Part shown: piece by piece, positions 1 to 9,115 of the stretch
Layout: every line of letters begins with the position of its first letter
Position numbering within the stretch: position 1 is the stretch's first letter
Origin: Mangrovivirga cuniculi
GTDB lineage: Bacteria; Bacteroidota; Bacteroidia; Cytophagales; Cyclobacteriaceae
Assembly (NCBI RefSeq): GCF_005166025.1
Contig: NZ_CP028923.1
Coordinates: 558,001-622,000, forward strand
Length of the DNA: 64,000 nt
Reading direction: 5' to 3'
Translations under genes and position numbers: made by a program
Notes under the pieces: model-generated
The model's database searches: none
Seen by the model: only the letters and a program-made list of their open reading frames with translations
What the model was told of the DNA's origin: nothing

Positions 1-2588
1 AGAGTACTTAAGCAAGCAAAATTGAAAGACTCGATGTCTTCGATACCTTTATACATTGCAATAATGTCTTCTGAGGTATCATAAAGCATATTTAAAATAT
101 CAACTTTTAATCTCTCACCAAACAGGGCGTTCTTACGTCGCTTGTAGATCACTTCCCTCTGTGAGTTCATCACATCATCATACTCAAGAAGCCTCTTTCT
201 GATTCCGAAGTTATTTTCCTCAACTTTCTTCTGAGCTCGTTCGATTGATTTGGAGATCATACTATGTTGTATCACCTCACCCTCTTTAAGTCCCATTCGG
301 TCCATCCATTTAGAAACTCTGTCCGAACCGAACAGACGCATCAGGTTATCTTCAAGAGAAACATAAAATTGAGAAGATCCCGGGTCTCCCTGTCTACCGG
401 CACGACCTCTAAGCTGTCTGTCAACCCTTCTTGATTCGTGTCTTTCCGTACCGATGATAGCAAGTCCTCCGGCTTCTTTTGACTCAGGAGTAAGCTTAAT
501 ATCCGTACCACGACCGGCCATGTTGGTTGCGATCGTCACAGTGCCCGGTTTTCCTGCTTCAGCAACAACATCAGCTTCTTTAGCGTGCTGCTTCGCATTT
601 AATACCTGGTGCTTAATGTTTCTTAATTTAAGCATACGACTCAGGATCTCACTGATCTCTACAGAAGTAGTACCCACAAGAACAGGCCTTCCGGCATCTG
701 TCAGTCGTACAATTTCATCAACTACTGCATTAAACTTCTCTCTTACAGTTTTATAAACGAGATCCTCACGATCATCTCTGACGATTGGTCTGTTTGTTGG
801 AATTACAACTACATCCAGTTTGTAGATTTCCCAGAACTCTCCGGCTTCAGTCTCTGCTGTACCAGTCATACCAGCCAGCTTGTGATACATTCTGAAATAA
901 TTCTGTAGGGTGATTGTAGCGTATGTTTGAGTTGCGTCCTCAACTTTTACATTTTCTTTCGCTTCAATTGCCTGGTGTAAGCCGTCAGAATAGCGACGCC
1001 CTTCCATTACACGACCGGTCTGCTCATCAACGATTTTAACTTTGTCGTCAACGATAATATACTCAGTGTCTTTTTCGTATAAGGCATAAGCTCTTAATAA
1101 CTGGTTAACAGAGTGGATTCTCTGTGATTTTACTGAGTAATCACTGATAATGCTTTCCTTTTTCTCGTGAAGCTCATCTTTGCTGAGGCTTTCATCTTTT
1201 TCAAGGTTAGCTATTTCAGTACCAATATCAGGCATGATAAAGAAATTAGGATCTTCATCCTCCTTAGTAATTCTCTCAATACCTTTTTCAGTCAGTTCTA
1301 TTGAGTTAGTTTTTTCCTCAATTGTAAAATATAATGGAGCATCAGCCTCAGGCATCAGCTTTTGGTTTTCTGCAAGGTAAATATTCTCAGTTTTCTGCAG
1401 GATTGTTTTGATACCAGTCTGGCTGAGATATTTGATCAAAGGTTTGTACTTAGGAAGACCTCTGTAAGCACGGAATAAAGAAAGTCCACCTTCTTTTTCA
1501 TTACCTTCAGCTATTAGCTTTTTTGCTTCTTGCAGGTATTGAGAAACAAGTTTTTTCTGAGCCTCAAATAATCCTGATAATCTTGGCTTCAGGTCATAAA
1601 ACTCATGCTCATCTCCTTTAGGTATCGGACCAGAAATAATAAGTGGGGTTCTGGCATCATCGACTAACACGGAGTCAACCTCATCGATCATTGCAAAGTG
1701 GTGTCTTCGCTGAACAAGGTCACCGGTTTCGCGAGCCATGTTATCTCTCAGGTAATCGAAACCAAACTCATTATTGGTACCATAGGTAATGTCTGCTTTG
1801 TAAGCCTGTCGTCTTTCTTCAGAGTTAGGCTGGTATTTATCAATACAGTCTACCTGCATACCATGAAACTGAAAAATAGGAGCCATCCACTCACTATCAC
1901 GTTTCGCGAGGTAGTCGTTAACTGTAACAATATGCACACCTCTTCTTGCTAGAGCATTCAAAAATGCTGGTAGCGTAGCAACAAGAGTTTTACCTTCACC
2001 TGTAGCCATCTCTGCGATTTTACCCTGGTGAAGTACGATACCACCGATCAGCTGCACATCGTAGTGAAGCATATTCCAGGTGATTGTCGATCCTGCAGCT
2101 TTCCATTCGTTATGCCAGATCGCTTTATCACCATCTATTTCTATATTATCATGATTTACAGCAAGCTCCCGATCAGTATTGTTAGCCGTCACGACCATCT
2201 GACCGTTGTTCATGAATCTTCTTGCTGTATCTTTTACTATTGCAAAACCTTTTGGAAGAATTTCTTCAAGCACTTTTTCAAGATCCTCATTTCTATCTTC
2301 TTCGAGTTTATCGATCTTATCGTAAACCGCCTCTTTTTGATGAACGTTCAGTTCAGGATCATCAGCTTTAGTGTGAAGCTCTTCTATTTCGTCATCGAAG
2401 TGTTTCAGCTTTTCATCTATGTAGCTTTTTAACTCTTCGGTTTTAGCTCTTAACTCATCGTCCGAAATGTCTTTGAGCGCCTCATATTCCTTGTTTATTT
2501 TCTCTACGATAGGAAGAAGTTCTTTAACATCTTTTTCCGACTTCGTTCCAAATAACTTCGAAAGACCTTTCGTTATAAAATCAATCAT
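1..2588 (-). CDS. secA: Preprotein translocase ATPase SecA (C-terminus beyond window)
   Basis: This is the motor ATPase that pushes unfolded preproteins through SecYEG. The frame is open from the ATG at 2586-2588 to the left edge, giving about 862 codons; the rest of the gene lies outside the window. Translation starts [20 protein letters not shown], a normal SecA N-terminus. The Walker A motif MATGEGKT is near residue 195 and the DEAD-like motif [15 protein letters not shown] near residue 300. A Glu/Lys-rich insertion at about residues 60-110 precedes the first conserved block, as I recall for Bacteroidota SecA. It is followed downstream of its start by dapF on the same strand (gap about 94 bases). 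Family assignment is secure; completeness of the C-terminal zinc-binding tail cannot be judged. Confidence 0.97.
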   Translation of the reverse strand, partial: MIDFITKGLSKLFGTKSEKDVKELLPIVEKINKEYEALKDISDDELRAKTEELKSYIDEKLKHFDDEIEELHTKADDPELNVHQKEAVYDKIDKLEEDRNEDLEKVLEEILPKGFAIVKDTARRFMNNGQMVVTANNTDRELAVNHDNIEIDGDKAIWHNEWKAAGSTITWNMLHYDVQLIGGIVLHQGKIAEMATGEGKTLVATLPAFLNALARRGVHIVTVNDYLAKRDSEWMAPIFQFHGMQVDCIDKYQPNSEERRQAYKADITYGTNNEFGFDYLRDNMARETGDLVQRRHHFAMIDEVDSVLVDDARTPLIISGPIPKGDEHEFYDLKPRLSGLFEAQKKLVSQYLQEAKKLIAEGNEKEGGLSLFRAYRGLPKYKPLIKYLSQTGIKTILQKTENIYLAENQKLMPEADAPLYFTIEEKTNSIELTEKGIERITKEDEDPNFFIMPDIGTEIANLEKDESLSKDELHEKKESIISDYSVKSQRIHSVNQLLRAYALYEKDTEYIIVDDKVKIVDEQTGRVMEGRRYSDGLHQAIEAKENVKVEDATQTYATITLQNYFRMYHKLAGMTGTAETEAGEFWEIYKLDVVVIPTNRPIVRDDREDLVYKTVREKFNAVVDEIVRLTDAGRPVLVGTTSVEISEILSRMLKLRNIKHQVLNAKQHAKEADVVAEAGKPGTVTIATNMAGRGTDIKLTPESKEAGGLAIIGTERHESRRVDRQLRGRAGRQGDPGSSQFYVSLEDNLMRLFGSDRVSKWMDRMGLKEGEVIQHSMISKSIERAQKKVEENNFGIRKRLLEYDDVMNSQREVIYKRRKNALFGERLKVDILNMLYDTSEDIIAMYKGIEDIESFNFACLST

Positions 2589-2682
2589 GGTTTATATTCT
2601 TAAAAATTTTATCCCTCGTAAATTTAATGTGTTTTATTAACTATTCCTGACACCCAGCACAAATTAGAGAGCCTGAGCAGTG

Positions 2683-3465
2683 TTAAATTTCGATTGTTCC
2701 TTCAAAAACTTTTTCTGCCGGCCCGATTAGCCAAATATCGGAATATTTGTCAGTTTCCTGATCGTGTTTAAACTCTGCAAAGAGTGTGCCTCCTTTAGCA
2801 ATAATTTTCACGGGGGGTGTTAATCCCAGCTTGCTCCCAATTAATGCTGCTGCAGTAATTCCTGTACCACAGGCCAGGGTTTCATCTTCGACACCTCTTT
2901 CGTAGGTTCTGATCTTAAGTGAATTTTCTCCAAACAAGGAAATGAAATTGACATTTGAGCCATCTGGGGCATATATGTCTGAGTGCCTGATTGAAGATCC
3001 AATGGTTTTTACATCCTCATTGTCGAGGTCATCAGAGATTAATATGTGATGTGGAGAACCTGTATTGATAAAAAATTCCCTGTCAGAATATTTCTGAGGT
3101 GAGCCTTTGACAAAAAGGTCGATGGAAATGTTTTTTTCGGAAATTTTGGCATGATGTGGCCCATCAGTTGAATTAAAAGAGCACTCATCATTAGTTACCA
3201 GTTTTAAGTGGGTGGCAAATCTTACTGCGCACCTACTCCCGTTACCGCAAAAGCTCTGACTTCCATCGGCATTGTAATAGACCATATCAAAATCCTTATC
3301 TTCCGATTCAGAGATAGTTATCAATCCATCAGCACCGATGCCAAACCGACGATCACATAAAAGTGAGATCTTTTCCGAAGTGATTGTATCAAAATCACCG
3401 CTTCTGTTGTCGAGCATAACAAAATCATTGCCCGCTCCCTGGTATTTATAGAAGTTAATTTTCAT
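2683..3465 (-). CDS. dapF: Diaminopimelate epimerase
   Basis: DapF converts LL- to meso-diaminopimelate for lysine and peptidoglycan synthesis. The frame could begin at 3510, but I choose the ATG at 3465 because the protein then starts MKINFYKYQGAGNDFVMLDN, the usual DapF N-terminus, and has 260 residues. The two catalytic cysteines of this cofactor-independent racemase are visible: Cys73 in FCGNGSRCAVRFA and Cys199 in ETLACGTGITAAA. It lies downstream of rplS on the same strand, separated by a hairpin terminator that sits just upstream of the chosen start, so it probably has its own promoter or is reached by readthrough. Confidence 0.95.
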   Translation of the reverse strand: MKINFYKYQGAGNDFVMLDNRSGDFDTITSEKISLLCDRRFGIGADGLITISESEDKDFDMVYYNADGSQSFCGNGSRCAVRFATHLKLVTNDECSFNSTDGPHHAKISEKNISIDLFVKGSPQKYSDREFFINTGSPHHILISDDLDNEDVKTIGSSIRHSDIYAPDGSNVNFISLFGENSLKIRTYERGVEDETLACGTGITAAALIGSKLGLTPPVKIIAKGGTLFAEFKHDQETDKYSDIWLIGPAEKVFEGTIEI

Positions 3466-3500
3466 TGCTTGTACAAATGTGCAGAGCAATTTAGTCATAA

Positions 3501-3532
3501 AAAAAGCCAACCCAAAAATGGATCGGCTTTTT
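3501..3532 (-). terminator. Rho-independent terminator after rplS
   Basis: An eight-base stem AAAAAGCC / GGCTTTTT encloses a weaker inner stem (CC/GG) and an A-rich loop. The arms give a T run on either strand. It lies 20 bases past the rplS stop codon on the minus strand and before the chosen dapF start. Confidence 0.7.
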
Positions 3533-3551
3533 AAAATGTCTTAATTGACAA

Positions 3552-3908
3552 TTATATTTTTTCTTTAATCCTCGCAGATTTACCCTGACGTCCTCTAAGG
3601 TAGTAAAGCTTCGCTCTTCTTACTTTACCTTTCTTAAGTACGTCGATCTTATCGATGTTAGGAGATAGGAAAGGGAATATTCTTTCAATACCGATTCCGT
3701 TTGAAACCTTCCTTACTGTGAAAGTTTCTCCGTTTGTACCTTTACCTTTACGTTGGATCACAGTACCCTGGAATTGCTGGATTCTTTCCTTGCCTCCCTC
3801 AGAGATTCTAACGTGAACATTTACTGTGTCGCCTGATTTAAAATCCGGATGCTGTTTTGCGTCCGCGTTAACCAGTTCTTCTACTTTTTTTATAATTAAT
3901 TCGCTCAT
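3552..3908 (-). CDS. rplS: 50S ribosomal protein L19
   Basis: L19 sits at the interface of the two ribosomal subunits. The 118-residue product is the normal length and reads through the family hallmarks: an N-terminal helix, [19 protein letters not shown], the [12 protein letters not shown] strand, [14 protein letters not shown] and the C-terminal [18 protein letters not shown]. It follows trmD on the same strand, the same pair seen in many bacteria. The 120-base gap from trmD contains a promoter-like element, so separate initiation is possible. Confidence 0.97.
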   Translation of the reverse strand: MSELIIKKVEELVNADAKQHPDFKSGDTVNVHVRISEGGKERIQQFQGTVIQRKGKGTNGETFTVRKVSNGIGIERIFPFLSPNIDKIDVLKKGKVRRAKLYYLRGRQGKSARIKEKI

Positions 3909-3951
3909 GACTTAAAGCTCTATAATATCTGTACGTCCCGAAAATGGAGTG

Positions 3952-3959
3952 CAAATATA
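3952..3959 (-). promoter_or_regulatory. Possible -7 element upstream of rplS
   Basis: Read on the minus strand the bases are TATATTTG, a full match to the Bacteroidota -7 consensus TAnnTTTG, about 45 bases before the rplS start. I see no clean TTTG -33 element at the usual spacing, so this is tentative. Confidence 0.3.
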
Positions 3960-4027
3960 TGAATAATATTTCTAAACCTATGGGTTTCAATAAAAAAATC
4001 TAAAAAACTTTTGATCTTTCATTGAAA

Positions 4028-4705
4028 TCATTCTTTAAACAAGCCTGGCCGTCTTTCCTTCGTTCTTTTTATTGCCTGTTCAGATCTCCATTCTTCAATT
4101 TTTGCCTGGTGACCAGAAAGTAAAATATCAGGGACTTTATGACCATTATAATCTGCGGGCCTTGTATAAACCGGTGGCGCCAACAGGTCATCCTGGAAAG
4201 AGTCGCTCAAAGCAGAAGTTTCATCATTGAGAACACCGGGGATCAACCTGATCACAGCATCAGCCACCACAGCCGCTGCAAGTTCCCCACCAGATAAAAC
4301 AAAATCGCCAATGCTAATTTCTTTTGTGATAAAAAGATCTCTGACCCGCTGATCGACTCCTTTATAATGTCCACATAATATAATAAGATTCTTTTTTAGC
4401 GAAAGCTTATTTGCTTCTTTTTGATTAAAGTTTTTGCCATCTGGGGTCATATAAATTACTTCATCATAATCTCTTTCACTTTTCAGCTTATCTATACACC
4501 TGGCAATTGGTTCAATCATCATCACCATTCCAGCACCTCCACCATAGGCATAGTCATCTACAGCCTTGTATTTAGTAGTTGCATAATCCCTCAGGTTATG
4601 CACCACTACTTCCGCAAGCCCTTTATCTTTAGCACGCTTTAGTATAGAATGATCAAAAGGGCCAGAGAGCAATTCAGGAACACATGTGATGATGTCAATT
4701 CGCAT
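4028..4705 (-). CDS. trmD: tRNA (guanine-37-N1)-methyltransferase
   Basis: TrmD methylates G37 of tRNAs that read CNN codons, preventing frameshifting, using S-adenosylmethionine. The 225-residue protein has the standard start [13 protein letters not shown] and the trefoil-knot SAM-site segments [14 protein letters not shown] and [12 protein letters not shown]. The GGGAGMVM segment is also present. Length is normal for the family. It is transcribed towards rplS. Confidence 0.97.
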   Translation of the reverse strand: MRIDIITCVPELLSGPFDHSILKRAKDKGLAEVVVHNLRDYATTKYKAVDDYAYGGGAGMVMMIEPIARCIDKLKSERDYDEVIYMTPDGKNFNQKEANKLSLKKNLIILCGHYKGVDQRVRDLFITKEISIGDFVLSGGELAAAVVADAVIRLIPGVLNDETSALSDSFQDDLLAPPVYTRPADYNGHKVPDILLSGHQAKIEEWRSEQAIKRTKERRPGLFKE

Positions 4706-4721
4706 GAATAAATTTTTTTTG

Positions 4722-4729
4722 CAAAATTA
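4722..4729 (-). promoter_or_regulatory. Possible -7 element upstream of trmD
   Basis: On the minus strand the bases are TAATTTTG, matching TAnnTTTG, with the trmD start codon about 17 bases further on. No convincing -33 box is visible. Confidence 0.28.
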
Positions 4730-4800
4730 CCAATCCTGTTTGTATTTTAGTGGCTTATAACAATCTAATTATTTCAACATAACTTAAAGAGCCATTAATC

Positions 4801-5160
4801 ATGGAAAATTCAAACAAGGGTAAAGGAAAATTTATTTCTAAGGCGAAGGCTAAAAAAGAAGTAAATAATTTTAAAAAAGGAAATAGTAATAAGCCATACG
4901 CATATTCTTTTGATAAAGAGAAAATTGAAAAGTTATTAAATCAAAATGGAGCAGAAGGAATACGAGTCTATCTTACTAAGGAAGATAAGGGAAACACCAG
5001 TGTTTTAATATGTGCATATGATGCGGACAATAATAATATTATTCCTAAAGGTGATGAAAACGCACCACAAATGGAAGAATCCACAAGCGATGATCAAATC
5101 TTAAATACTGGTAGTGCCTGTCCTCCTGATTGCGATACCGATCCTGACACGAGTCTATAG
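4801..5160 (+). CDS. Small protein with C-terminal CPPDC tail, first gene of a two-component operon
   Basis: No function can be assigned. The 119-residue product has no signal peptide and begins with a Lys-rich, charged region (about residues 1-30). A compact middle follows, AYSFDKEKIEKLLNQ then GAEGIRVYLTKE and TSVLICAYDADNNNI. The tail is acidic and ends ILNTGSACPPDCDTDP, with the only paired cysteines of the protein. From memory, uncharacterised Bacteroidota proteins of this size with a CPPxC tail exist next to membrane protein and kinase genes; I cannot confirm this without a search. The stop is only 2 bases before the next start, so it is co-transcribed with the membrane protein, kinase and regulator. 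Confidence 0.8.
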   Translation: MENSNKGKGKFISKAKAKKEVNNFKKGNSNKPYAYSFDKEKIEKLLNQNGAEGIRVYLTKEDKGNTSVLICAYDADNNNIIPKGDENAPQMEESTSDDQILNTGSACPPDCDTDPDTSL

Positions 5161-5162
5161 GC

Positions 5163-5846
5163 ATGGATTTAGTTAAAGTTTTAAGAGACTTTATTCAGTA
5201 TTATTTTTTATTTATTCCATTAATAATAGGAATAGTAAAATTTAAAAAATTAGACCGGGGGTTAAAAATTCTCCTGGTCTACCTTCTTTATTGTTTAATT
5301 TCAGAAATGATTATGATGTACCTTGCCAAGGTATATCATAATAACCTGTTTTATTACAACATTTACCCCTTCCTGGATTTTATTATTATATCCACATATA
5401 CATCCCACATTATTGAATTAAATAAACTAAAAAAGTGGATAAGAAGAGTATTTTTTCCATTTTTTATTATAGTATTTGGCATATATCTAATCACTCAATT
5501 TGATCAATTGGATAAAGTCACATTACCGGAATTCAGGAGTATTGGTAGTTTTATAATTGTCATTTCTATATTGTTTTATTATTACAGTCTCCTGGTTAAA
5601 AGGTCATATGCTAATTTGTTTTCAAACCCTCACTTTATAGTTTCAATTGGGCTGATTATATATTATGCAGGTACATTTATGACGTGGTTGTTTCTAGAAA
5701 CCTTATTTACTACAAATTTGGAGTTGTTTTCATTATTTTCTTCAACTATCCATATTTTTTTATTTCTATTTATTAAATATTTCACAATTTTGATTGCGAT
5801 TTTAAAAGCGGGATTTAGTAAAAGTTTGGGTAATGTGGGAGCTTGA
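5163..5846 (+). CDS. Seven-helix integral membrane protein
   Basis: The 227-residue product is almost entirely hydrophobic. I count about seven membrane segments: near residues 8-25, 32-52, 60-82, 92-110, 124-142, 156-178 and 186-212. There is no signal peptide, catalytic motif or recognised domain. It starts 2 bases after the CPPDC-tail gene and overlaps the kinase start by 14 bases, so the three are translationally linked. Because the kinase has only one membrane helix and no extracytoplasmic domain, this protein could be the sensory or transport partner; that is inference. Confidence 0.85.
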   Translation: MDLVKVLRDFIQYYFLFIPLIIGIVKFKKLDRGLKILLVYLLYCLISEMIMMYLAKVYHNNLFYYNIYPFLDFIIISTYTSHIIELNKLKKWIRRVFFPFFIIVFGIYLITQFDQLDKVTLPEFRSIGSFIIVISILFYYYSLLVKRSYANLFSNPHFIVSIGLIIYYAGTFMTWLFLETLFTTNLELFSLFSSTIHIFLFLFIKYFTILIAILKAGFSKSLGNVGA

Positions 5847-6636
5847 AGAAAACAATCTTATCCTTGTTATTACAGCAAGTACAGCAATGTTTTTATTGCT
5901 CGTAATTGCGTTAGTGGTTTTTGTTGTCTTTTATCAGAGAAAGATGTATAAGCAGCAATTATTACTACAGGAAAAAGAAAATAAATATCAAAAAGAGTTG
6001 ATGTACTCTTTTGTGAACGGGCAGGAAGAAGAAAGAAAACGATTAGCAGCAGATCTTCACGATGATATTGGAGCTATGCTTTCTACTATCAAAATGAATT
6101 TAAATATTGCTTCCCTGCAGAGAGATAAAGAAGACCAGGGAGAGTTGCTTAAAGAAACAAGGAGTTTTCTGGATCAGACAATTCAAAGTGTGAGGAGGGT
6201 ATCCAAGAATCTTTTACCGGTAGCCCTGGAGAAACACGGATTAGATACGGCAATAAGAGAATTATGTGAGCGACTTTCAGCAAGCGGTGAAATATATGTA
6301 AGTTATGATTTCAGAGTTTCCGAGAATTTCCCGGAAAAAGACAATATAAATATTTTCCGGATTATTCAGGAGCTTGTTAATAATGCATTGAAACACGCTG
6401 ATGCTCAAAATATTACCATTGAAATTATTGATAATGAAAAGGAATTTATACTTTGCGTTTCGGATGATGGAAAGGGGTTTGATCCGGCACATGTAGATAA
6501 TCCATTAAATATTGAAAAAGGTATCGGCTTAGCAAACATTGAAGGCCGGATAAAACTTTTAAATGGAGACTGGGACATCCAGTCAGAAGAAAATATTGGT
6601 ACCAAAGTAAAAATTAATATACCTAAAGCCCAGTGA
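5833..6636 (+). CDS. NarL-type sensor histidine kinase (HisKA_3)
   Basis: This is a membrane-anchored kinase expected to autophosphorylate and pass the phosphate to the regulator encoded next. The 267-residue protein has one membrane helix (about 9-33), a coiled linker, then the HisKA_3 dimerisation and phosphoacceptor motif RLAADLHDDIG with His76. A HATPase_c domain follows: N box IIQELVNNALKHA, G1 DDGKGFD, G2 GIGLANIEGRI. There is no periplasmic sensing domain, so sensing must occur in the membrane or through a partner. It overlaps both neighbours (14 bases upstream, GTGA downstream). Confidence 0.95.
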   Translation: MWELEENNLILVITASTAMFLLLVIALVVFVVFYQRKMYKQQLLLQEKENKYQKELMYSFVNGQEEERKRLAADLHDDIGAMLSTIKMNLNIASLQRDKEDQGELLKETRSFLDQTIQSVRRVSKNLLPVALEKHGLDTAIRELCERLSASGEIYVSYDFRVSENFPEKDNINIFRIIQELVNNALKHADAQNITIEIIDNEKEFILCVSDDGKGFDPAHVDNPLNIEKGIGLANIEGRIKLLNGDWDIQSEENIGTKVKINIPKAQ

Positions 6637-7292
6637 ATATTAAAAACACAAATATTATCATAGCAGACGACCACGCCTTATTTAGAAAGGGGCTGGCTAG
6701 TCTGGTAAAAATGACATTTAATATTCCTGAAATCAGGGAAGCCGGAGGAGGAAAGGAGCTAATAAAACTTATTGAAGAAGACAAGCCAGACCTGATATTG
6801 CTTGATCTGAATATGCCTAATATGGATGGCGTGGATGCCGCATCATTTATAATTAATAATTATCCCGATATAAAAATCTTAGTCATTTCTATGTTTGATG
6901 ATGAGCGCTATGTACATCATATGATGGAAATGGGAGCCAATGGATATATATTAAAAAATGCCGAACCAGAAGAAGTGGAGAAGGCAATCTCCAATGTGTT
7001 AAAGTACGGGTATTATTTTAACGACCTTGTCAACGATGTAGTAAAAAAGGGATTTGGAAAAAGTAATACAAGTAATCATTTTGGTTTTAAAGATAATATT
7101 AATCTCACCCAGAGAGAAGCTGAGATCTTAATTTTAATTAGTAAAGAATACACTAATTCAGAGATCGCAGATAAGATTCATTTAAGTCCGAGGACGGTAG
7201 AATCGTACAGACAGGAGCTTTTGAAAAAGATCGGAGCCAAAAATACCGCAGGTCTGGTTAAATTCGCTGTAAAAAACAAGCTAATAGACTAA
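6633..7292 (+). CDS. LuxR/NarL-family response regulator
   Basis: This DNA-binding regulator is the evident partner of the preceding kinase. Its start is the GTG in the GTGA overlap with the kinase stop; this gives the standard receiver start NTNIIIADDHALFRKGL. The 219 residues contain a receiver domain with acidic pair Asp12/Asp13, phosphoacceptor Asp58 (LILLDLNMPNMDG) and Lys near residue 109 (ILKNAEP). A LuxR helix-turn-helix follows at about 150-215 (LTQREAEILILI ... SEIADKIHLSPRTVESYR). Targets are unknown; the operon itself is a reasonable guess. Confidence 0.95.
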   Translation: MNIKNTNIIIADDHALFRKGLASLVKMTFNIPEIREAGGGKELIKLIEEDKPDLILLDLNMPNMDGVDAASFIINNYPDIKILVISMFDDERYVHHMMEMGANGYILKNAEPEEVEKAISNVLKYGYYFNDLVNDVVKKGFGKSNTSNHFGFKDNINLTQREAEILILISKEYTNSEIADKIHLSPRTVESYRQELLKKIGAKNTAGLVKFAVKNKLID

Positions 7293-7440
7293 TTAAGATT
7301 TATAGTAAAACTACTCGACTTTAGTTTATTATTTGAACATTTCTAATAGAGTCAAATTGTAACACTCTGTTTATCAGCGTGTTATTTTTTTTGTATTTAT
7401 GGTCTTAAAGATGATTTTATATTTTAGATATATTCATTAG

Positions 7441-7448
7441 TACATTTG
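7441..7448 (+). promoter_or_regulatory. Candidate promoter -7 element in a gene-free stretch
   Basis: TACATTTG matches TAnnTTTG exactly, with TTTT (3 of 4 to TTTG) 22 bases upstream at 7415-7418. No coding start follows closely; the next gene begins at 7645, beyond a strong terminator. It could drive a small RNA or an attenuated leader. Confidence 0.35.
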
Positions 7449-7454
7449 TAATAC

Positions 7455-7600
7455 AAAGAAAGACAAACATAGAATAGAGAGTGATAATCGCTTACTATTG
7501 ATGACTTAATTTCTATTACTTTATATAGTTTAAACATACAGCTGTCATCAAATAGTACCATGTGATCGAAAGAATCGGCCTCCCCCGGCCGATTTTTTTT
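7455..7600 (+). ncRNA. Candidate small RNA or attenuated leader
   Basis: The 351-base gap 7293-7644 has no credible coding frame. It has a promoter-like element at 7441 and an excellent terminator at 7573-7600, which together would define a transcript of roughly 145 nt. It could equally be the leader of the nucleoid-associated protein gene or the long 3' end of the regulator operon. No known RNA family is recognised. Confidence 0.25.
7573..7600 (+). terminator. Strong rho-independent terminator
   Basis: An eight-base perfect stem AATCGGCC / GGCCGATT with a six-base TCCCCC loop is followed by an unbroken T run. It lies 280 bases after the response regulator stop and 45 bases before the next gene. 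Confidence 0.85.
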
Positions 7601-7644
7601 ATATACATTTTTGTAGTTAGTATATTTACAAAAAATTTATTCGA

Positions 7645-8678
7645 ATGTTTAATTTAAAGAATGCCCGGCTGGACCGGCTTGCAGTTCACAGAGTAGGAAG
7701 TAAGACAGATCCGGAGTCTCTTGACCTTTCAAAGGATGAAATCACACCAGATGAAGATATATTAAACCTTCTTAAAAAGTTTTTTCTAAAGCCGTTTAGT
7801 GAGGAACGGTTTTTCAGCTTCAAGCATTCTACTGATATCAGTCTCAATGAATGTTATTATTATGTAAAAGAGGTTTTTGCCGATCCGGAAAAATTCTATG
7901 ATAACAGCTGTAAAATAGCGAGCTTGCTCCACAGTGAATCCAGGCATCCCAATATCAAGACTGGTGAACTCTATGTTTCTTATTTTGACGATGTGAACTT
8001 CGGTGAGAATATAACTGAGGCGATCGGAATATTTAAATCAGAATCAAAAGACACCTATCTTAAAGTATATCCAAAAAAGAGTACTTACCAGGTCGATGCT
8101 GAAAGAGGGTGAATATCAATAAATTAGATAAGGGCTGCCTGATATTCAATGTTGAGGAAGAAGATGGTTACCGTCTTTTGATCATCGATAAAACCAATAA
8201 AGGGGGAGAAGCCCAGTATTGGATGGATGATTTTCTACAGGTAAAAATTCACGAGAATAATTACTATCACACCGAATCTTATCTCGATCTGTGTATGAAC
8301 TTTGTTGAGGAGGTTTTTCCGGAAGCTGATAAGATCGACAAAATTGGCATGAAGCAAAATGCATCTAACTACTTCAAGGAGAAGGAATCATTTAATGTAA
8401 AAGAGTTTGAAGATGAAGTAATGCAGCAGCCGGAGATCATTGACGCCTTCAATGATTATAAGAGTCAGTACCAGGAAACGAAACAAGTAAAAACTTACGA
8501 TGAGTTTGATATAAACAAATCTGCGGTAAAGAAGAGCAGTAAGTTTATTAAGTCCGTGCTAAAGCTGGATAAGAATTTCCATATCTATGTTCACGGAGAC
8601 CGTTCAAAAATTGAAAGAGGATATGATGAAGGCAAACAGTTAAATTATTATACTGTTTACTTTGAAGAAGAAAACTAA
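7645..8678 (+). pseudogene. Nucleoid-associated protein (NdpA/YejK-like), frameshifted
   Basis: Two adjacent frames, 7645-8112 (155 aa, ends VDAERG) and 8109-8678 (189 aa, GTG start, NINKLDKGCLIFN), together read as one protein of the 37-kDa nucleoid-associated family. The N-part has RLDRLAVHRVGSK and SGELYVSYFDD; the C-part has GGEAQYWMDDFL and YHTESYLDLC. One extra G in the GGG at 8107-8109 would join them into 344 residues, which is about the usual Bacteroidota length. The stop of the first and the GTG of the second overlap as GTGA, so translational coupling of two halves is formally possible. Other genes here show the same single-base loss in a run, so a sequencing error is most likely. 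Confidence 0.8.
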
Positions 8679-8681
8679 ACC

Positions 8682-8708
8682 TGATCGGGGAATTAATTTT
8701 CCCGATCA
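8682..8708. terminator. Hairpin after the nucleoid-associated protein gene
   Basis: GATCGGGGAA and TTTCCCGATC form a ten-base stem with one G-T wobble around a short AT loop. There is no good T run on the plus strand, so it may be a weak or bidirectional terminator. Confidence 0.45.
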
Positions 8709-8800
8709 AGTTTGTTATCACTTACTTTCTCATTAGGTACTATCCATGGAGCTAACAATGCCATAACAAATAGTACGCCTATAATTCCTAACATTATCAT
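8693..8800 (-). CDS. Possible 35-residue single-helix membrane peptide
   Basis: A minus-strand frame encodes MIMLGIIGVLFVMALLAPWI followed by a short polar tail ending DNKLDREN. It has one clear membrane helix and a charged tail, which is more protein-like than random AT-rich sequence. No ribosome binding site is obvious, and its stop lies inside the hairpin at 8682-8708. Treat it as a weak candidate. Confidence 0.3.
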   Translation of the reverse strand: MIMLGIIGVLFVMALLAPWIVPNEKVSDNKLDREN

Positions 8801-8968
8801 AACTAAAATCTTTTGATGGCAAAAATAGAAATTTAGTTTGGAATTGCTTAAAAATTACTGGTATAAATGTGAGTATGTAAGAAAAAAGGAAAGGTATGGT
8901 CTTTTTAATTTTCGTTTTTCGAATTGACCACTTAAATTCGCACAGACAATTAATCTAAAGAAAAAATT

Positions 8969-9103
8969 ATGTTCGTAGATGCACCAATAGAGCCCGGAGC
9001 TTCAACTTTTATTTTAGTATTCTGTATTATTATTGGAATAGTGACTGCCTTATCGCTATACGATGCAGATAAGACGAAGTCAAAGAAAGAAAAACCGGAG
9101 TAA
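8969..9103 (+). CDS. 44-residue single-helix membrane protein
   Basis: The frame begins at an ATG after an A-rich leader and encodes MFVDAPIEPGASTFILVFCI, continuing with IIGIVTALSLYDADK and a Lys/Glu-rich end. One membrane helix (about residues 12-30) and a short charged cytoplasmic tail are apparent. The stop codon is the loop of a clean terminator hairpin at 9095-9115, which supports a real transcription unit. I do not recognise a family; size and layout resemble small accessory subunits of membrane complexes. Confidence 0.55.
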   Translation: MFVDAPIEPGASTFILVFCIIIGIVTALSLYDADKTKSKKEKPE

Positions 9104-9115
9104 TTTCTCCGGTTT
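9095..9115. terminator. Bidirectional terminator between convergent small genes
   Basis: A perfect six-base stem CCGGAG / CTCCGG around TAATTT is followed by TTT on the plus strand; on the minus strand it sits just past the stop codon of the 85-residue gene. Confidence 0.65.

Noticed and set aside
4421-4642. His-rich plus-strand frame inside trmD
   Set aside because: The His stretch is the complement of coding repeats in trmD; antisense shadow.
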